From the NCBI RefSeq assembly GCF_012290005.1, contig NZ_JAAXMS010000003.1:186001-250000 (forward strand): a stretch of 64,000 nucleotides of DNA, given 5' to 3'. The stretch comes from Crateriforma spongiae. Lineage in GTDB: Bacteria; Planctomycetota; Planctomycetia; Pirellulales; Pirellulaceae. A program made the translations under genes and the position numbers. Each line of letters opens with the position of its first letter. The stretch's first letter is position 1. The notes beneath the pieces were generated by a model that did not search any database, had not been told where the DNA came from, and worked only from the letters and a program-made list of their open reading frames with translations. Below are positions 27,179 to 36,219 of the stretch, one piece after another.

Positions 27179-27952
27179 ATGTTCAAACGCACCAGGCTAG
27201 CAGCTCTTATCATCACCGCCGCCGGAACACCCTACGTGGTGACCGAAACCGACCTTGGTCGCGGTGCCTCCGATGCCGTCGTGCAAATGGTTTCGACGGA
27301 CGGTTCGACGGTCAACTTTTCGGACGAATACGCGATCCATTCCCATCATGAGGTCGAAGCGTTGCGGGCGCAAGATCCACAGCGATATCGCTATGAAGCG
27401 GATTTGACTCGCAAGCTTGGCGGATCATTGCCCGCCTTGGAAGACGACAATTCGCTGGTGGGCGGTCAGATCCCTGATCTGCGTGAAGTGCTGCGGTTCG
27501 ACATCAATGATCGGTGGGTGATCGAGCGTTTCGCTCGTGTCAGCACGGTCTTGGCCGACACGCGATTGGAAGGCCTTCGTGTTCCAATCGTGACTGGAAC
27601 CCAGGCAAGTGATCTGGCCGGAACACTGACCTATTACTTCGATCACGGTGGCGTGCTTCAACGCATCCAGTTGCACGGGTTCACCGGCGATCCTTCTCGG
27701 TTGATCCAAGCGATGACTCAGTTCTATGGCTTGAAGCCTGAACCGACTTTGGAAGCCGGTGTGTACACCAAACGCTGGAACGGCATGCCGGTTCAGTTCT
27801 TGCGGCTCACTCACGCCCCTGTCGTTTATTCCGACGCGGTGCACCAGAAATACACGGTGTTCATTGAACTGAACCAACCCAACTTGGGGTACGGGATCAG
27901 CGAAGAAGCACAGCGGATCATCCACGCGGATCGCAACACCGGACGTTGGTGA
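27179..27952 (+). CDS. Conserved hypothetical protein, probably exported
   Basis: A 257-residue protein I do not recognise. The ATG at 27179 begins MFKRTRLAALIITAAGTPYVV, which resembles a signal peptide or membrane anchor. The rest has a regular alternation of strands and helices with YYFDHGGVLQRIQLHGFTG and DPSRLIQAMTQFYGLKPEPT, and ends in LGYGISEEAQRIIHADRNTGRW. No catalytic motif is visible. The frame is open further upstream (to 27074), but the earlier residues look non-coding and would displace the anchor. It faces the methyltransferase gene on the other strand. It is probably a lineage-specific envelope protein. Confidence 0.6.
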   Translation: MFKRTRLAALIITAAGTPYVVTETDLGRGASDAVVQMVSTDGSTVNFSDEYAIHSHHEVEALRAQDPQRYRYEADLTRKLGGSLPALEDDNSLVGGQIPDLREVLRFDINDRWVIERFARVSTVLADTRLEGLRVPIVTGTQASDLAGTLTYYFDHGGVLQRIQLHGFTGDPSRLIQAMTQFYGLKPEPTLEAGVYTKRWNGMPVQFLRLTHAPVVYSDAVHQKYTVFIELNQPNLGYGISEEAQRIIHADRNTGRW

Positions 27953-28087
27953 TCACAGTTGAGGTGGGGACGCCTTGGTCCTGTGGAGGTGCGGTCCTTT
28001 GTCGCTTTTCTTCAAGCTGAATCCGCAATGCAAACACTGAAGGTTCTCTTCGACTTCATACTTTCGCTAGGGATGTGTTTTACCGCG

Positions 28088-28123
28088 TTAACGCCGGAAC
28101 TAGGCGGTCTAGTTCGGTGTTAA
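28088..28123. other. Imperfect inverted repeat, possible hairpin or operator
   Basis: TTAACGCCGGAACTAG at 28088-28103 is the near-complement of CTAGTTCGGTGTTAA at 28109-28123, with a 5-nt loop (GCGGT). There is no T run on either side, so it is not a typical terminator. It lies 112 bp before the GYF gene and could be a regulator site or RNA element. Confidence 0.6.
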
Positions 28124-28234
28124 TGACCGATAGAAGGATCAGGGCCAATCAACGCTCGGTTCGGCGACGATCGCCGGGATTTTGATTGCCGCGAAAGAAG
28201 AGAGAATCGTCTATCTAGCACAGGGTGATTTGCG

Positions 28235-28459
28235 ATGAGTGCTCAATGGTTCTACATGAAGCCTCGTTGGTTCCGCACGGCCAAGACAGTCGGCCCGATT
28301 TCGGAGTCGGATCTGTTGCACCGAATCGATGCCGGAAAGATTTTGCCGTCGACGATGTTGCGGAGTTGTAAGACTCGCGAAAAGTGGGTCCCGATGTCCA
28401 GCATCAAGCCGGCTTTGATCCGCTGGCGGAAACATCACCCCGATGCATCGCTGAACTAA
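28235..28459 (+). CDS. Small GYF-type domain protein
   Basis: A 74-residue protein, essentially one GYF_2-like domain: WFYMKPRWFRTAKTVGPISE matches the pattern of the domain's start (WYY...GPxS), followed by LLHRIDAGKILPSTMLR and a KWVPMSS end. This family is frequent in Planctomycetota, usually fused to membrane segments; here it is alone and without any membrane segment. The role is probably protein-protein binding. An ATG with an AGGG about 10 nt upstream starts it. The neighbours are unrelated. Confidence 0.75.
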   Translation: MSAQWFYMKPRWFRTAKTVGPISESDLLHRIDAGKILPSTMLRSCKTREKWVPMSSIKPALIRWRKHHPDASLN

Positions 28460-28692
28460 ACGGTCGACTCTTTTTCTCGCGACTTCCGCGGTGCGAATCT
28501 GGCAAACGCCGACAGCCACCACGGAAGTTCTTCGGTGCCGATTCTGGATCGGGCATCGTCCCGCCAAAGGTTCGTCCGCAGTAAGATTTGGTGTTGCCCC
28601 CTTGGTTGTCAGGCGGGGCCTGCGGACGGTGCCGAACGATCGAACTGATGGGCTGAACCCCCGTTTGATGCCATCGCCGCAGATTTGATCCG

Positions 28693-30531
28693 GTGAATTT
28701 GCGGCGGGAACCGAGTCTATTGATCAAGCGGTCCAAAACGGCAGCCGATTACGCGGCGATTGCCGTCGCTCCGGTGCTGATCTTCTTGATGATCAGCGCG
28801 CTGACACTGTTCGTGTGCACGCTGTTGTACCGCGGCGGCTATTCCGGACGGGTCCAGTGGGTCGTTCTGTTCTTTACGATGGGATCGGTCGCGGTCGCGC
28901 GGTTGGCGATCGAGCAAGACCGCAAGTACGCGATGGGCTACATGTTGGCGTTATCGGCCGCCGGCGTTGTTGTGCTTTCGCAGTTCGTCGGATCCATCGC
29001 GGTCGGTTTTATTCTGGTCGCGCTGATCGTCTATCTCAGCGACCGCATTGTCTTCGATTGCACCCTGATCGACGAATCCAAAGACAGCAGTGGCGAGGGG
29101 CTGATCGATAGCGGGCGACTGTTTTTCCAGGGAAGTGATTCAAGAAAGAAAGATTCAGAACCTTCTGCCGCACCCCAACCGAGTCAACGAAAGCGACGAC
29201 GGGCTTACCAACCCGGGCGGACCGTCATGTACTTGGCCCTGGCCGCGTTGCCGTTATTCGGGTTGGGCCAAGTGTGGATTTCGGATCCGCAAGCCTCCGC
29301 ATCGGCGCAGACATTCCTGGGGGTCTATCTGTTTGCCGCGTTGGCTCTACTGATGACGACCAGCTTCTTGGGATTACGGCGTTACCTGCGACAACGCGGG
29401 GTGGACATGCCGGTCGATGTCACGGTCGGGTGGCTTGGCGGCGGTGCTTTGCTGGTGGCCGCGATCGTGGCCACCGCGTTCCTGTTGCCCACGCCGGGGC
29501 GAATCATCACGGGAGGCGAACCGCCCATCTCGCTTGCCGAAGCAAAAGACTTCGCCGCCAGTCGGTTCGGCTGGGGAAAGGAAGCCGCGAAGAAATCAAC
29601 CGAAGGCAACGCATCGACATCCCAAGATCAAGATCCGGAAAAGGAAGTGGGCGGCCAGCGGCCGGAGAAAGGAGCGCCGGCGGGAAAGGTCGGTGACGGG
29701 GAATCGGGTGACGGGGAATCGGGTGACGGGGAATCGGGTGACGGGGAATCGGGTGACGGGGAATCGGGTGACGGGGAATCGGGTGACGGGGAATCGGGTG
29801 GCGAAGAATCGGGTGGCGAAGAATCAGGTGGCGAAGAATCAGGTGGCGAAGAATCAGGTGGCGAAGAATCAGGTGGCGAAGAATCAGGTGGCGAAGAATC
29901 AGGTGGCGAAGAATCAGGTGGCGAAGAGTCGGGGGAGGCAGATGCAAATCAGCGGGAGGCGAGTGATTCGAGCGAATCGTCTTCGTCCGGCCAAAGCGGA
30001 TCCAGCCAGTCGTTTGGCGGCGTCACTTCAATGGTGCGCGGACTGTTGGACGCCGTACGATGGTTGCTACCGCTAGCGCTGTTGGCCTTTGTCGGCTTCT
30101 ATCTGCTGCGGCATGGGCGTCGCTTTTGGGCTTGGTTGACGTCCCTGTTTGCTGGCCGATCGGACGCACCCGATGCGTTGGAGCAATTGCTGATCGACGA
30201 CCCCATGGCTTCACTCGAACCGCCGCGTCGATTTTCAGAGTTTCGCAATCCTCTGGGCCGCGACAATGATGCCGCGCGAATCATTGCCACCACGTTCGGC
30301 GCGGCCGATGCATGGATGCGTGAAAACGTCACTCCCCGGCGTGATGACGAAACGCCCAGCGAATTTGCACATCGATTGCGGCAACAAGCATCCCGGGACG
30401 CAAGACTAGCACCCTTGGTCGGACCGTTCGGCCGAATCGTCGATGCCTACAACCGACTGGCGTATGCAAAAACGCGGCCGAACGCCGATGACGTTCAAGC
30501 CGCGCGTGACTTGTGGAAGCACCTGAGATAG
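28693..30531 (+). CDS. Multi-pass membrane protein with DUF4129-like C-terminus and minisatellite
   Basis: A 612-residue protein starting with GTG at 28693. The first half has about six membrane segments, including VLIFLMISALTLFVCTLLY and YLALAALPLFGLGQVWI. A linker at residues 334-413 is a tandem pentapeptide run: GDGES seven times, then GGEES nine times, all in frame, encoded by a 15-bp DNA repeat. It is followed by an acidic Ser-rich stretch, a final membrane helix (WLLPLALLAFVGFYLL), and a soluble domain that resembles DUF4129 (ETPSEFAHRLRQQAS, IVDAYNRLAYAKTRP). DUF4129 proteins are often linked to transglutaminase and MoxR-type gene clusters, but none is here. The start codon is uncertain because there is no clear Shine-Dalgarno. 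Confidence 0.8.
   Translation: MNLRREPSLLIKRSKTAADYAAIAVAPVLIFLMISALTLFVCTLLYRGGYSGRVQWVVLFFTMGSVAVARLAIEQDRKYAMGYMLALSAAGVVVLSQFVGSIAVGFILVALIVYLSDRIVFDCTLIDESKDSSGEGLIDSGRLFFQGSDSRKKDSEPSAAPQPSQRKRRRAYQPGRTVMYLALAALPLFGLGQVWISDPQASASAQTFLGVYLFAALALLMTTSFLGLRRYLRQRGVDMPVDVTVGWLGGGALLVAAIVATAFLLPTPGRIITGGEPPISLAEAKDFAASRFGWGKEAAKKSTEGNASTSQDQDPEKEVGGQRPEKGAPAGKVGDGESGDGESGDGESGDGESGDGESGDGESGDGESGGEESGGEESGGEESGGEESGGEESGGEESGGEESGGEESGGEESGEADANQREASDSSESSSSGQSGSSQSFGGVTSMVRGLLDAVRWLLPLALLAFVGFYLLRHGRRFWAWLTSLFAGRSDAPDALEQLLIDDPMASLEPPRRFSEFRNPLGRDNDAARIIATTFGAADAWMRENVTPRRDDETPSEFAHRLRQQASRDARLAPLVGPFGRIVDAYNRLAYAKTRPNADDVQAARDLWKHLR
29692..29931 (+). repeat. 15-bp minisatellite, 16 units, in frame
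   Basis: Seven units of GGTGACGGGGAATCG (GDGES) are followed by nine of GGTGGCGAAGAATCA (GGEES) with minor changes at the borders. Total length 240 bp. The two blocks are internally uniform, suggesting recent expansion. Confidence 0.97.
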
Positions 30532-30570
30532 ATGGGCCGGCGGGCGATGCCGGCCCAATGTTTCAGCGAA

Positions 30571-33500
30571 TCAGAACTGGCCCAAGTCGTTCGCCAAGAC
30601 GCTAATCAAATCATCGTCGTCATCACCATCCGAAGCGTTGTCGGACGTCAGTTGCGGGACGGCAACCGGGTTATCGTTGGCTTCGCCGCCACCGACCACG
30701 CGAGTCGATCCACCCAGTTCACTGAAGACCGCGTCGTTGTCGGATTCCGATGCCGGCGTGACGACCGAAGTGGTCAGCGGAGCGGCTTCACCTTCGGCAG
30801 AACCACCTTGCGGTGTGCGATTCAGGTGGTTGATGACTCGCAGGGCATCCAAAGCGGTGATGCGATTGTCGCCGGTCACGTCCGTGAAGTAGCGACTGGC
30901 CAAACCGGCCGATTCGCCTTCGGCACTGGATGAACCGCGACTGATTTCGTTGATCACCAACAAGGCGTCGATCGCGGTCACATAGCCGTCATCATTGACA
31001 TCGACAGGCATCGTCGAGTTCTGGCGAGGCGATTCGCCTTCGCCTCCGCCAATCGTGATCGAAGTCGAATCAAATGCGATCTGAGTCGTCGGAACCGGAT
31101 TATCGCGTCGGAACAACAGCGTGTCGCTGAAGGGGAACGAATCGGCAGGCGAACTGGTGAAGGTTGCCGTGCCATCAGCGGTGGCTTCGAAGAACAGCGT
31201 GGCCAGACGACGCGGATCGGTGAAGCTGCTGGGCGACGGATTGTTGTCTTGGTCGCTGGTGCCGAACTCATCGATCACGCCCGGGCGATCGATAAAGCCG
31301 GTCGCCGCGGTGCTGCTGAATCCGGTCGACGGGTTACCGTCTTCATCGCCATAGCGGACCGCAAAGCCCAGTCGGAAATCGATGTCCGTCTGACCGGCAA
31401 AGTCAGCGGGGTCCGTTGCCGGCGTGACAAGCTGTTGGCTGTACAGCAAATCGGTGTAGGCGGAAAAGACGAACGTCGAATCCAAGGCAGATCGCAAGTC
31501 ATCGACGTCAATTTGGACGCCGAACACGTCGCCAACCTCGACCGATTCGTCCGATGCAATCGGGTTGCCGTCGATATCCACGATCGCCAGATCGACACCG
31601 ACCAACAGGTCGTTCGCATTGATCGTTCCGACCGTCAGGTCGACACGTGCGGTGCTGCGGACGCCGTCGCCGGCGACAAATCCGTAGACGAATGAATCGA
31701 AGCCGGATGCGTTCGTGTTGGAGGTGTAAAGGATGTAGTCGTCGGTCAGGTCGTCCGGCGTGCCGTTGTCATTGATGCTGACGATGCCCTGTCCCGGGGC
31801 CGCTTCGATGGTCAACTCTTGAAGCGAATCCGTCGATCCGAAACTGTCGTTGGCCAAGACATTCAAGCGGTTGGTCGCACCGGCAACGATGTCCGCCCCG
31901 ATACTGTCCTTGGCGATCTGGATACCGCCTTGGTCGTTCAACTGGGCAAGGAAGGCATCGTCCACCGCGGTCGCAAATGGCTGACCGTCGCTGACGATGT
32001 TCAGGCTGGTCGATCCCAGACGTTGTTGGCGAACCGGAACGGCCGTGTCGCTGAACACCAACACCGTTTCGCTTGTCAGTTCATCGGCGGGGTTCGCCAC
32101 AAAGTCGGCCACGCCGGGCGCGACGGCTTTCAAACGCACGGTGAACAGCGGGACGGCTTCGTCGTGTGTCTGCAGGTTTAGATCGGTTTGAACCGCGCCA
32201 ATTTCGTTCATCAATCCAGGCGTATCAAAATCACCTTGGGTGAACGATCCGGTGCCATTGGGATTGCTGAAGATCGGACGACCATAAATGATGCCGGCTT
32301 CTTCGATCACCGAAACCAGTTGATCGTTGTAAAGCACGTCCAAGAATGCCGAAGCCAAACCTTCGGGATCGCCCGCGACCGGGTTGGTCAGATCTTCGAC
32401 AAAGACGGTCAGGTTGAATTCTTCGCCGACCTGGATGTCGGTGATCGGATCACCGTTCAAGCCGGAGGTGACCAAGGTGAAGTCGACCACATCGTCGTTC
32501 AGGGCACCCGGCATGCTGTTGACGGTCACCGTGGCGGACGACAGGTTGCCCGCGGGGTCTTGCACCGTGTAGGTGAACTCTTCGGTGCCCGCAAAACCAG
32601 GCTGCGGGGTGTATCGAATCGACAGGCCGCCGCTGATGATCGAAACGATACCGCCGGCCGAACCGGGGGTGACGCCGGTGATCGTCAGACCGCCGGCGGT
32701 GCTAGCCAAGTCGTTGGCCAGGACGTTCAACGGGCGGTCGCTGCTGTTTTGTGGGACTTCGAACGTGTCATCGACGGCGATCGGAACGTCCGACTGGAAG
32801 GTCACGTTCACGGTGACATTGGCGGTCTCCATATTGCCGAAGCTGTCACGCACCGTGTAGGTGAATTCTTCTTGGCCCAGGAATCCGTTTTGAGGGCTGT
32901 AGAAGATGGATTGGCCGTCGCCGGCGACCACCACCGTACCCTGCGTACCGGCGGTGTTGATGTTGACGATCTGCAGCGGGTTGCTGGCAGTTTGGAAATC
33001 GTTGGCCAGCACGTCCAGCGGGAACGCGTTGCTGTTACGAGGCACGTTGAACGCGTCATCGACGGCAACGCCGCTGGTTTGGATCACGTCAAAGACGTAG
33101 TCTTCGACTTCACCGCCGGCCGAGGTTCCGGTCGGTCCCAAGGTGGGTTCGGTCGCGTAGCGGAACCGTGCCGTGGTGCTGCCAACGGCGATGCTGCTGG
33201 GCACGTCAAAGGTCAGCGTGTGGGCACCGTCGGCCAGTTGCACCCCATTGACGATCTTTTCATTGGCATCGGCGAAATCGCCGTCTTGGTTCAGGTCGAC
33301 CCAAGCATGCAGATAGCCGGCTAGTCCGGTGGTGTTGGTCACGTCGACGGTGATCGATGCCTGGTTGCCCGGGCTGATCGGTCCGTTCAGCGTCACGCCG
33401 TCTTCGTCATCGGCGCCGTCCAAGTCGTCGCCGTTGGCCAGTGCGGTTTGGAAGACGCTGAAGTCGCGGTCGACCAAGTCGCCCAAGTTCATTCCGCTGA

Positions 33501-35640
33501 TCAAGCCGTGGGCGGCGGTGCCGTAGCTGGCAGCCGCGTCGCTGTAGTCAAGCGATTGACGGTAACCGAAATCGAAATTGCTTCCGTTGGTCACCAAGCC
33601 GTTGAAGGTGACTTCGTGTTCGCCGTCGGCCGGGTAGGTCAATTCCAAACCGGGTTCGGCAACGGCACGGACGGTGTAGGTGCCCGCGGCGGGGAAGTTC
33701 AGCGTGTAAGTCCCGTCGGCGCCGCTCTTGGCGTGTGGTTCGCCAAGGTCGGGACGGTCATCGCCGTCCAAGTCGGCATAGACATAGACACCGGGGAAAG
33801 CTCGTTCGCCGTCGTCCAGTTGGCCGTTTCCGTTGTCGTCATAGAACACGCGGCCGGTGAACGATTCGCCCACCGGAACGGCGCCAAAGTTCACGCCACC
33901 AACCGACTGGTTCAGCGAAACGCTGATCGACTGTGCGGGGGAGGAGATCGGAGCCAGGGTGTCGGGGATCAGTGCCGTGACGTTGTATGTGCCGGGGGAC
34001 ACAAACAGACTGTAGGTCCCGTCGGCGGCGGTGACCGTCAACGGTTCCAGTTCATCACGTTCGCCGTCACCATCGATGTCGGCGAAGACCGGCACGCCGC
34101 CGATGCCCGGTTCATTGTTCAGCGAACCGTTGCGGTTCTGATCGTTATAAACCGTGCCGGTGATGCTTCCACCTTGGGTGCCGGTGACCACAGTGTGGGC
34201 CAACGCTTCGGCCGAACGCTGATAACCGATCAGGATGCCTTCGGTGGTGCTGAATTGGTCGGTGACAAAGCCGAACGTGGTGTCGTCGATGGTGCCGTAA
34301 ATTTGGTCCGGTCCGACACCGGTGGCGACTTCGGCACTGAAGGATCCGGGGCCTTCATCCGAGATGCTTCCGATCAGGTTGTCACCGTTGGTGTGTTCCA
34401 ACCCGAACAGGTGGCCTGCTTCGTGCGTGACCACAAACCCAAGATACTGAGCGACCACGTCCAATTCGCTGGCCGTCGGGGCCACCGTAAAGGCCGTTGC
34501 GGCGGCGTAGATTTGGTCCAGCAAGACAAAGCCGGTGTCGCTGAGATCGAAGTTGCCGACATCGGCGTACTGGGCCAGACCGATGGTGGCAAAACCGCTG
34601 CTGGTCGAATCACCACCCACGATGATTCGAGTCACCAACGGGTTGTCAAAGCCGGGGTCGGCGTGGTCACGACTGTTCAAGACGGTGACGGCATATTGGC
34701 CCGGAACGCCGGTTTCGTTGAAGTCGCCGTTGCCTCCGTTGGTCGCGATCGTGCCCAGGCCGCGTTCGACTTCCGCCAAAACACCATCGATCAACTCGTT
34801 TTGCGAATCGATGTCACGGATGTCAATGTTCAACAGCGGGGCGGATTCGGGCAGGCCCGGCAGATCAATCAAGTTGGGCGTGCCTAGCCCGAACATGGTG
34901 CCGGGGAAGTAGCCACCGTTAAAGTCAAGATACAGAATTTGCTGAGCACCGACCGGCAGGCTTTCGGAGATCGGCCGGTGGACACGCAGTCCTGCATCGT
35001 ATGACGACATCGTGCTGGACGGCGAAATTTGGATGTAATAACGTCCGTCTTCTGGCACCACTTGTGCGGCGACCGCATTGCCCTGGGTCATCAGCGGTGA
35101 ATTGTCCGGGCCGCCCAAACGCTGGGTGGTGGATCCGAACCAAAGGGCGCCGTTGTCATAGAACACGTTGAAACGGCCCGCGGCACCCAGGACGCTGATG
35201 TCCAAAATGTCACCGGCACGCAAGTCAACCGCGTAGAAATCGATGTCCGTGGTCGTGTTGCCCTGGACCGTCGCCGAAACCGGCAAGGATCCTTGGACAT
35301 CGATCACCGGTTCTTGTCCGGGAAGCGTGCCCAATGGCAGCAAGGTCGCACTGGCGAAGGAGTCGTTCGATGCACCGCCCAGGTGTTCCGGTTCGTTCAC
35401 CGTAAAGGCGGGAACCGTCCCAACGTTCATCGGCGTTTGCGGCGCGAACAAGGCCGGGTCGACCGTCGGGATGTCGACGACTTCCGCCGCCAAAAGTTGA
35501 CGTTGTTCCAATCCTTCCATTAACAATCGTCGTGATCGCACCGACGCTTGGCTGCCGGTCGCCTTGGCCCGGCGACGCTTCTTATTGATTCGCCGAGAAG
35601 TGTTGTCGGACAGCATTTTCGAATCACTTCGTTTGATCAT
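30571..35640 (-). CDS. Giant LEPR-XLL exported protein with metzincin site, cohesin-like and dockerin modules
   Basis: A 1689-residue protein. The N-terminus carries the LEPR-XLL-type signal (LMEGLEQRQLLAAE), a mark of exported planctomycete proteins. Domain order, by pattern: PPC-like beta domain (about 93-222), matrixin/serralysin-like metzincin with HEAGHLFGLEH at 406-416 (all three zinc His and the Glu present), two SdrD/SpaA-like beta domains (about 490-700), a GEVED domain (about 725-890), two cadherin-like VDD...VLAND repeats (about 893-1090), a cohesin-like beta region, another VLANDSFG repeat, a second cohesin-like region, and two dockerin-type Ca-binding repeats (DVNDDGYVTAIDALLVINEI, DVTGDNRITALDALRVINHL). 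Upstream is a 579-bp gap. It is likely a surface protein that can self-assemble; the protease activity is an inference. Confidence 0.88.
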   Translation of the reverse strand: MIKRSDSKMLSDNTSRRINKKRRRAKATGSQASVRSRRLLMEGLEQRQLLAAEVVDIPTVDPALFAPQTPMNVGTVPAFTVNEPEHLGGASNDSFASATLLPLGTLPGQEPVIDVQGSLPVSATVQGNTTTDIDFYAVDLRAGDILDISVLGAAGRFNVFYDNGALWFGSTTQRLGGPDNSPLMTQGNAVAAQVVPEDGRYYIQISPSSTMSSYDAGLRVHRPISESLPVGAQQILYLDFNGGYFPGTMFGLGTPNLIDLPGLPESAPLLNIDIRDIDSQNELIDGVLAEVERGLGTIATNGGNGDFNETGVPGQYAVTVLNSRDHADPGFDNPLVTRIIVGGDSTSSGFATIGLAQYADVGNFDLSDTGFVLLDQIYAAATAFTVAPTASELDVVAQYLGFVVTHEAGHLFGLEHTNGDNLIGSISDEGPGSFSAEVATGVGPDQIYGTIDDTTFGFVTDQFSTTEGILIGYQRSAEALAHTVVTGTQGGSITGTVYNDQNRNGSLNNEPGIGGVPVFADIDGDGERDELEPLTVTAADGTYSLFVSPGTYNVTALIPDTLAPISSPAQSISVSLNQSVGGVNFGAVPVGESFTGRVFYDDNGNGQLDDGERAFPGVYVYADLDGDDRPDLGEPHAKSGADGTYTLNFPAAGTYTVRAVAEPGLELTYPADGEHEVTFNGLVTNGSNFDFGYRQSLDYSDAAASYGTAAHGLISGMNLGDLVDRDFSVFQTALANGDDLDGADDEDGVTLNGPISPGNQASITVDVTNTTGLAGYLHAWVDLNQDGDFADANEKIVNGVQLADGAHTLTFDVPSSIAVGSTTARFRYATEPTLGPTGTSAGGEVEDYVFDVIQTSGVAVDDAFNVPRNSNAFPLDVLANDFQTASNPLQIVNINTAGTQGTVVVAGDGQSIFYSPQNGFLGQEEFTYTVRDSFGNMETANVTVNVTFQSDVPIAVDDTFEVPQNSSDRPLNVLANDLASTAGGLTITGVTPGSAGGIVSIISGGLSIRYTPQPGFAGTEEFTYTVQDPAGNLSSATVTVNSMPGALNDDVVDFTLVTSGLNGDPITDIQVGEEFNLTVFVEDLTNPVAGDPEGLASAFLDVLYNDQLVSVIEEAGIIYGRPIFSNPNGTGSFTQGDFDTPGLMNEIGAVQTDLNLQTHDEAVPLFTVRLKAVAPGVADFVANPADELTSETVLVFSDTAVPVRQQRLGSTSLNIVSDGQPFATAVDDAFLAQLNDQGGIQIAKDSIGADIVAGATNRLNVLANDSFGSTDSLQELTIEAAPGQGIVSINDNGTPDDLTDDYILYTSNTNASGFDSFVYGFVAGDGVRSTARVDLTVGTINANDLLVGVDLAIVDIDGNPIASDESVEVGDVFGVQIDVDDLRSALDSTFVFSAYTDLLYSQQLVTPATDPADFAGQTDIDFRLGFAVRYGDEDGNPSTGFSSTAATGFIDRPGVIDEFGTSDQDNNPSPSSFTDPRRLATLFFEATADGTATFTSSPADSFPFSDTLLFRRDNPVPTTQIAFDSTSITIGGGEGESPRQNSTMPVDVNDDGYVTAIDALLVINEISRGSSSAEGESAGLASRYFTDVTGDNRITALDALRVINHLNRTPQGGSAEGEAAPLTTSVVTPASESDNDAVFSELGGSTRVVGGGEANDNPVAVPQLTSDNASDGDDDDDLISVLANDLGQF

Positions 35641-36219
35641 CGAGGGTCTCTACCAAGCGTCACGGCAAAGATCGGATTCAACGGCGGCTTCGTGGGGGCC
35701 GGTGAACCGGATTTGCCGATCGGGTCGCGATTGTGTGGAAGGGGGATAGGCCCGGAGTGCGGCGTCGATCAGTCCCGGTAAGGGAAACAGAGTGACCAGT
35801 GACATTGAATCACTGAGCGACTGTGGCACTTTGGGGTAGATGCAGTGGATAGAAAAGCGGTAAGGGCGATTCTAGTTGCACCCGTATTAGTGTCAACGAA
35901 CAGCCTGAAGTCCGACGTAGTCGGCCGGCCAAAGTTCCCCGATCCACCGCTAAATCGGTGAATTCGTCACAACCTACACCCCCGCCGGGGTTCGGACCCG
36001 GTGGATCGGGGTGCGGGAATGCTCCCCGTCCTGGGGCATCTTTGGGCCAGACGCTGCAGGACATGCCGCGGCACTGACGATTGCAGGGGCCAGTCTAATC
36101 CGCTGCGGCAACGCGTCGTGGCAATAAAAAAGACGCGGCGACGGGAAAACCCGCGGCCGCGTCGTCGATTGGTGTTGGCGGTTCGCCGACGTCGGGGAGC
36201 GTCGGGCGGATTCCCGTTG
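35641..36219. other. Intergenic region between the LEPR-XLL and BBP7 genes
   Basis: Both flanking genes run leftward. The right edge holds the BBP7 terminator (36125-36163); the rest is the upstream region of the LEPR-XLL gene. A GC-rich hairpin-like string sits at about 35980-36010. No further gene is supported. Confidence 0.5.
36125..36163 (-). terminator. Rho-independent terminator of the BBP7 gene
   Basis: On the minus strand, a long GC-rich stem (36150-36163 pairing with 36132-36145, two mismatches, 4-nt loop) runs into a T tract. It lies 56 bp after the BBP7 stop. Confidence 0.88.

Noticed and set aside
29692-29931. A CRISPR-like array
   Set aside because: The 15-bp units are contiguous without spacers and code in frame for a pentapeptide repeat.
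32188-34887. Two long plus-strand open frames opposite the LEPR-XLL gene
   Set aside because: Shadows of the giant minus-strand gene; Val/Gly/Asp-rich products without motifs.
35975-36012. A possible tRNA T-arm (CCGGG-loop-CCCGG)
   Set aside because: The loop does not fit the TTCRANY rule and no acceptor, D or anticodon stems can be formed around it.
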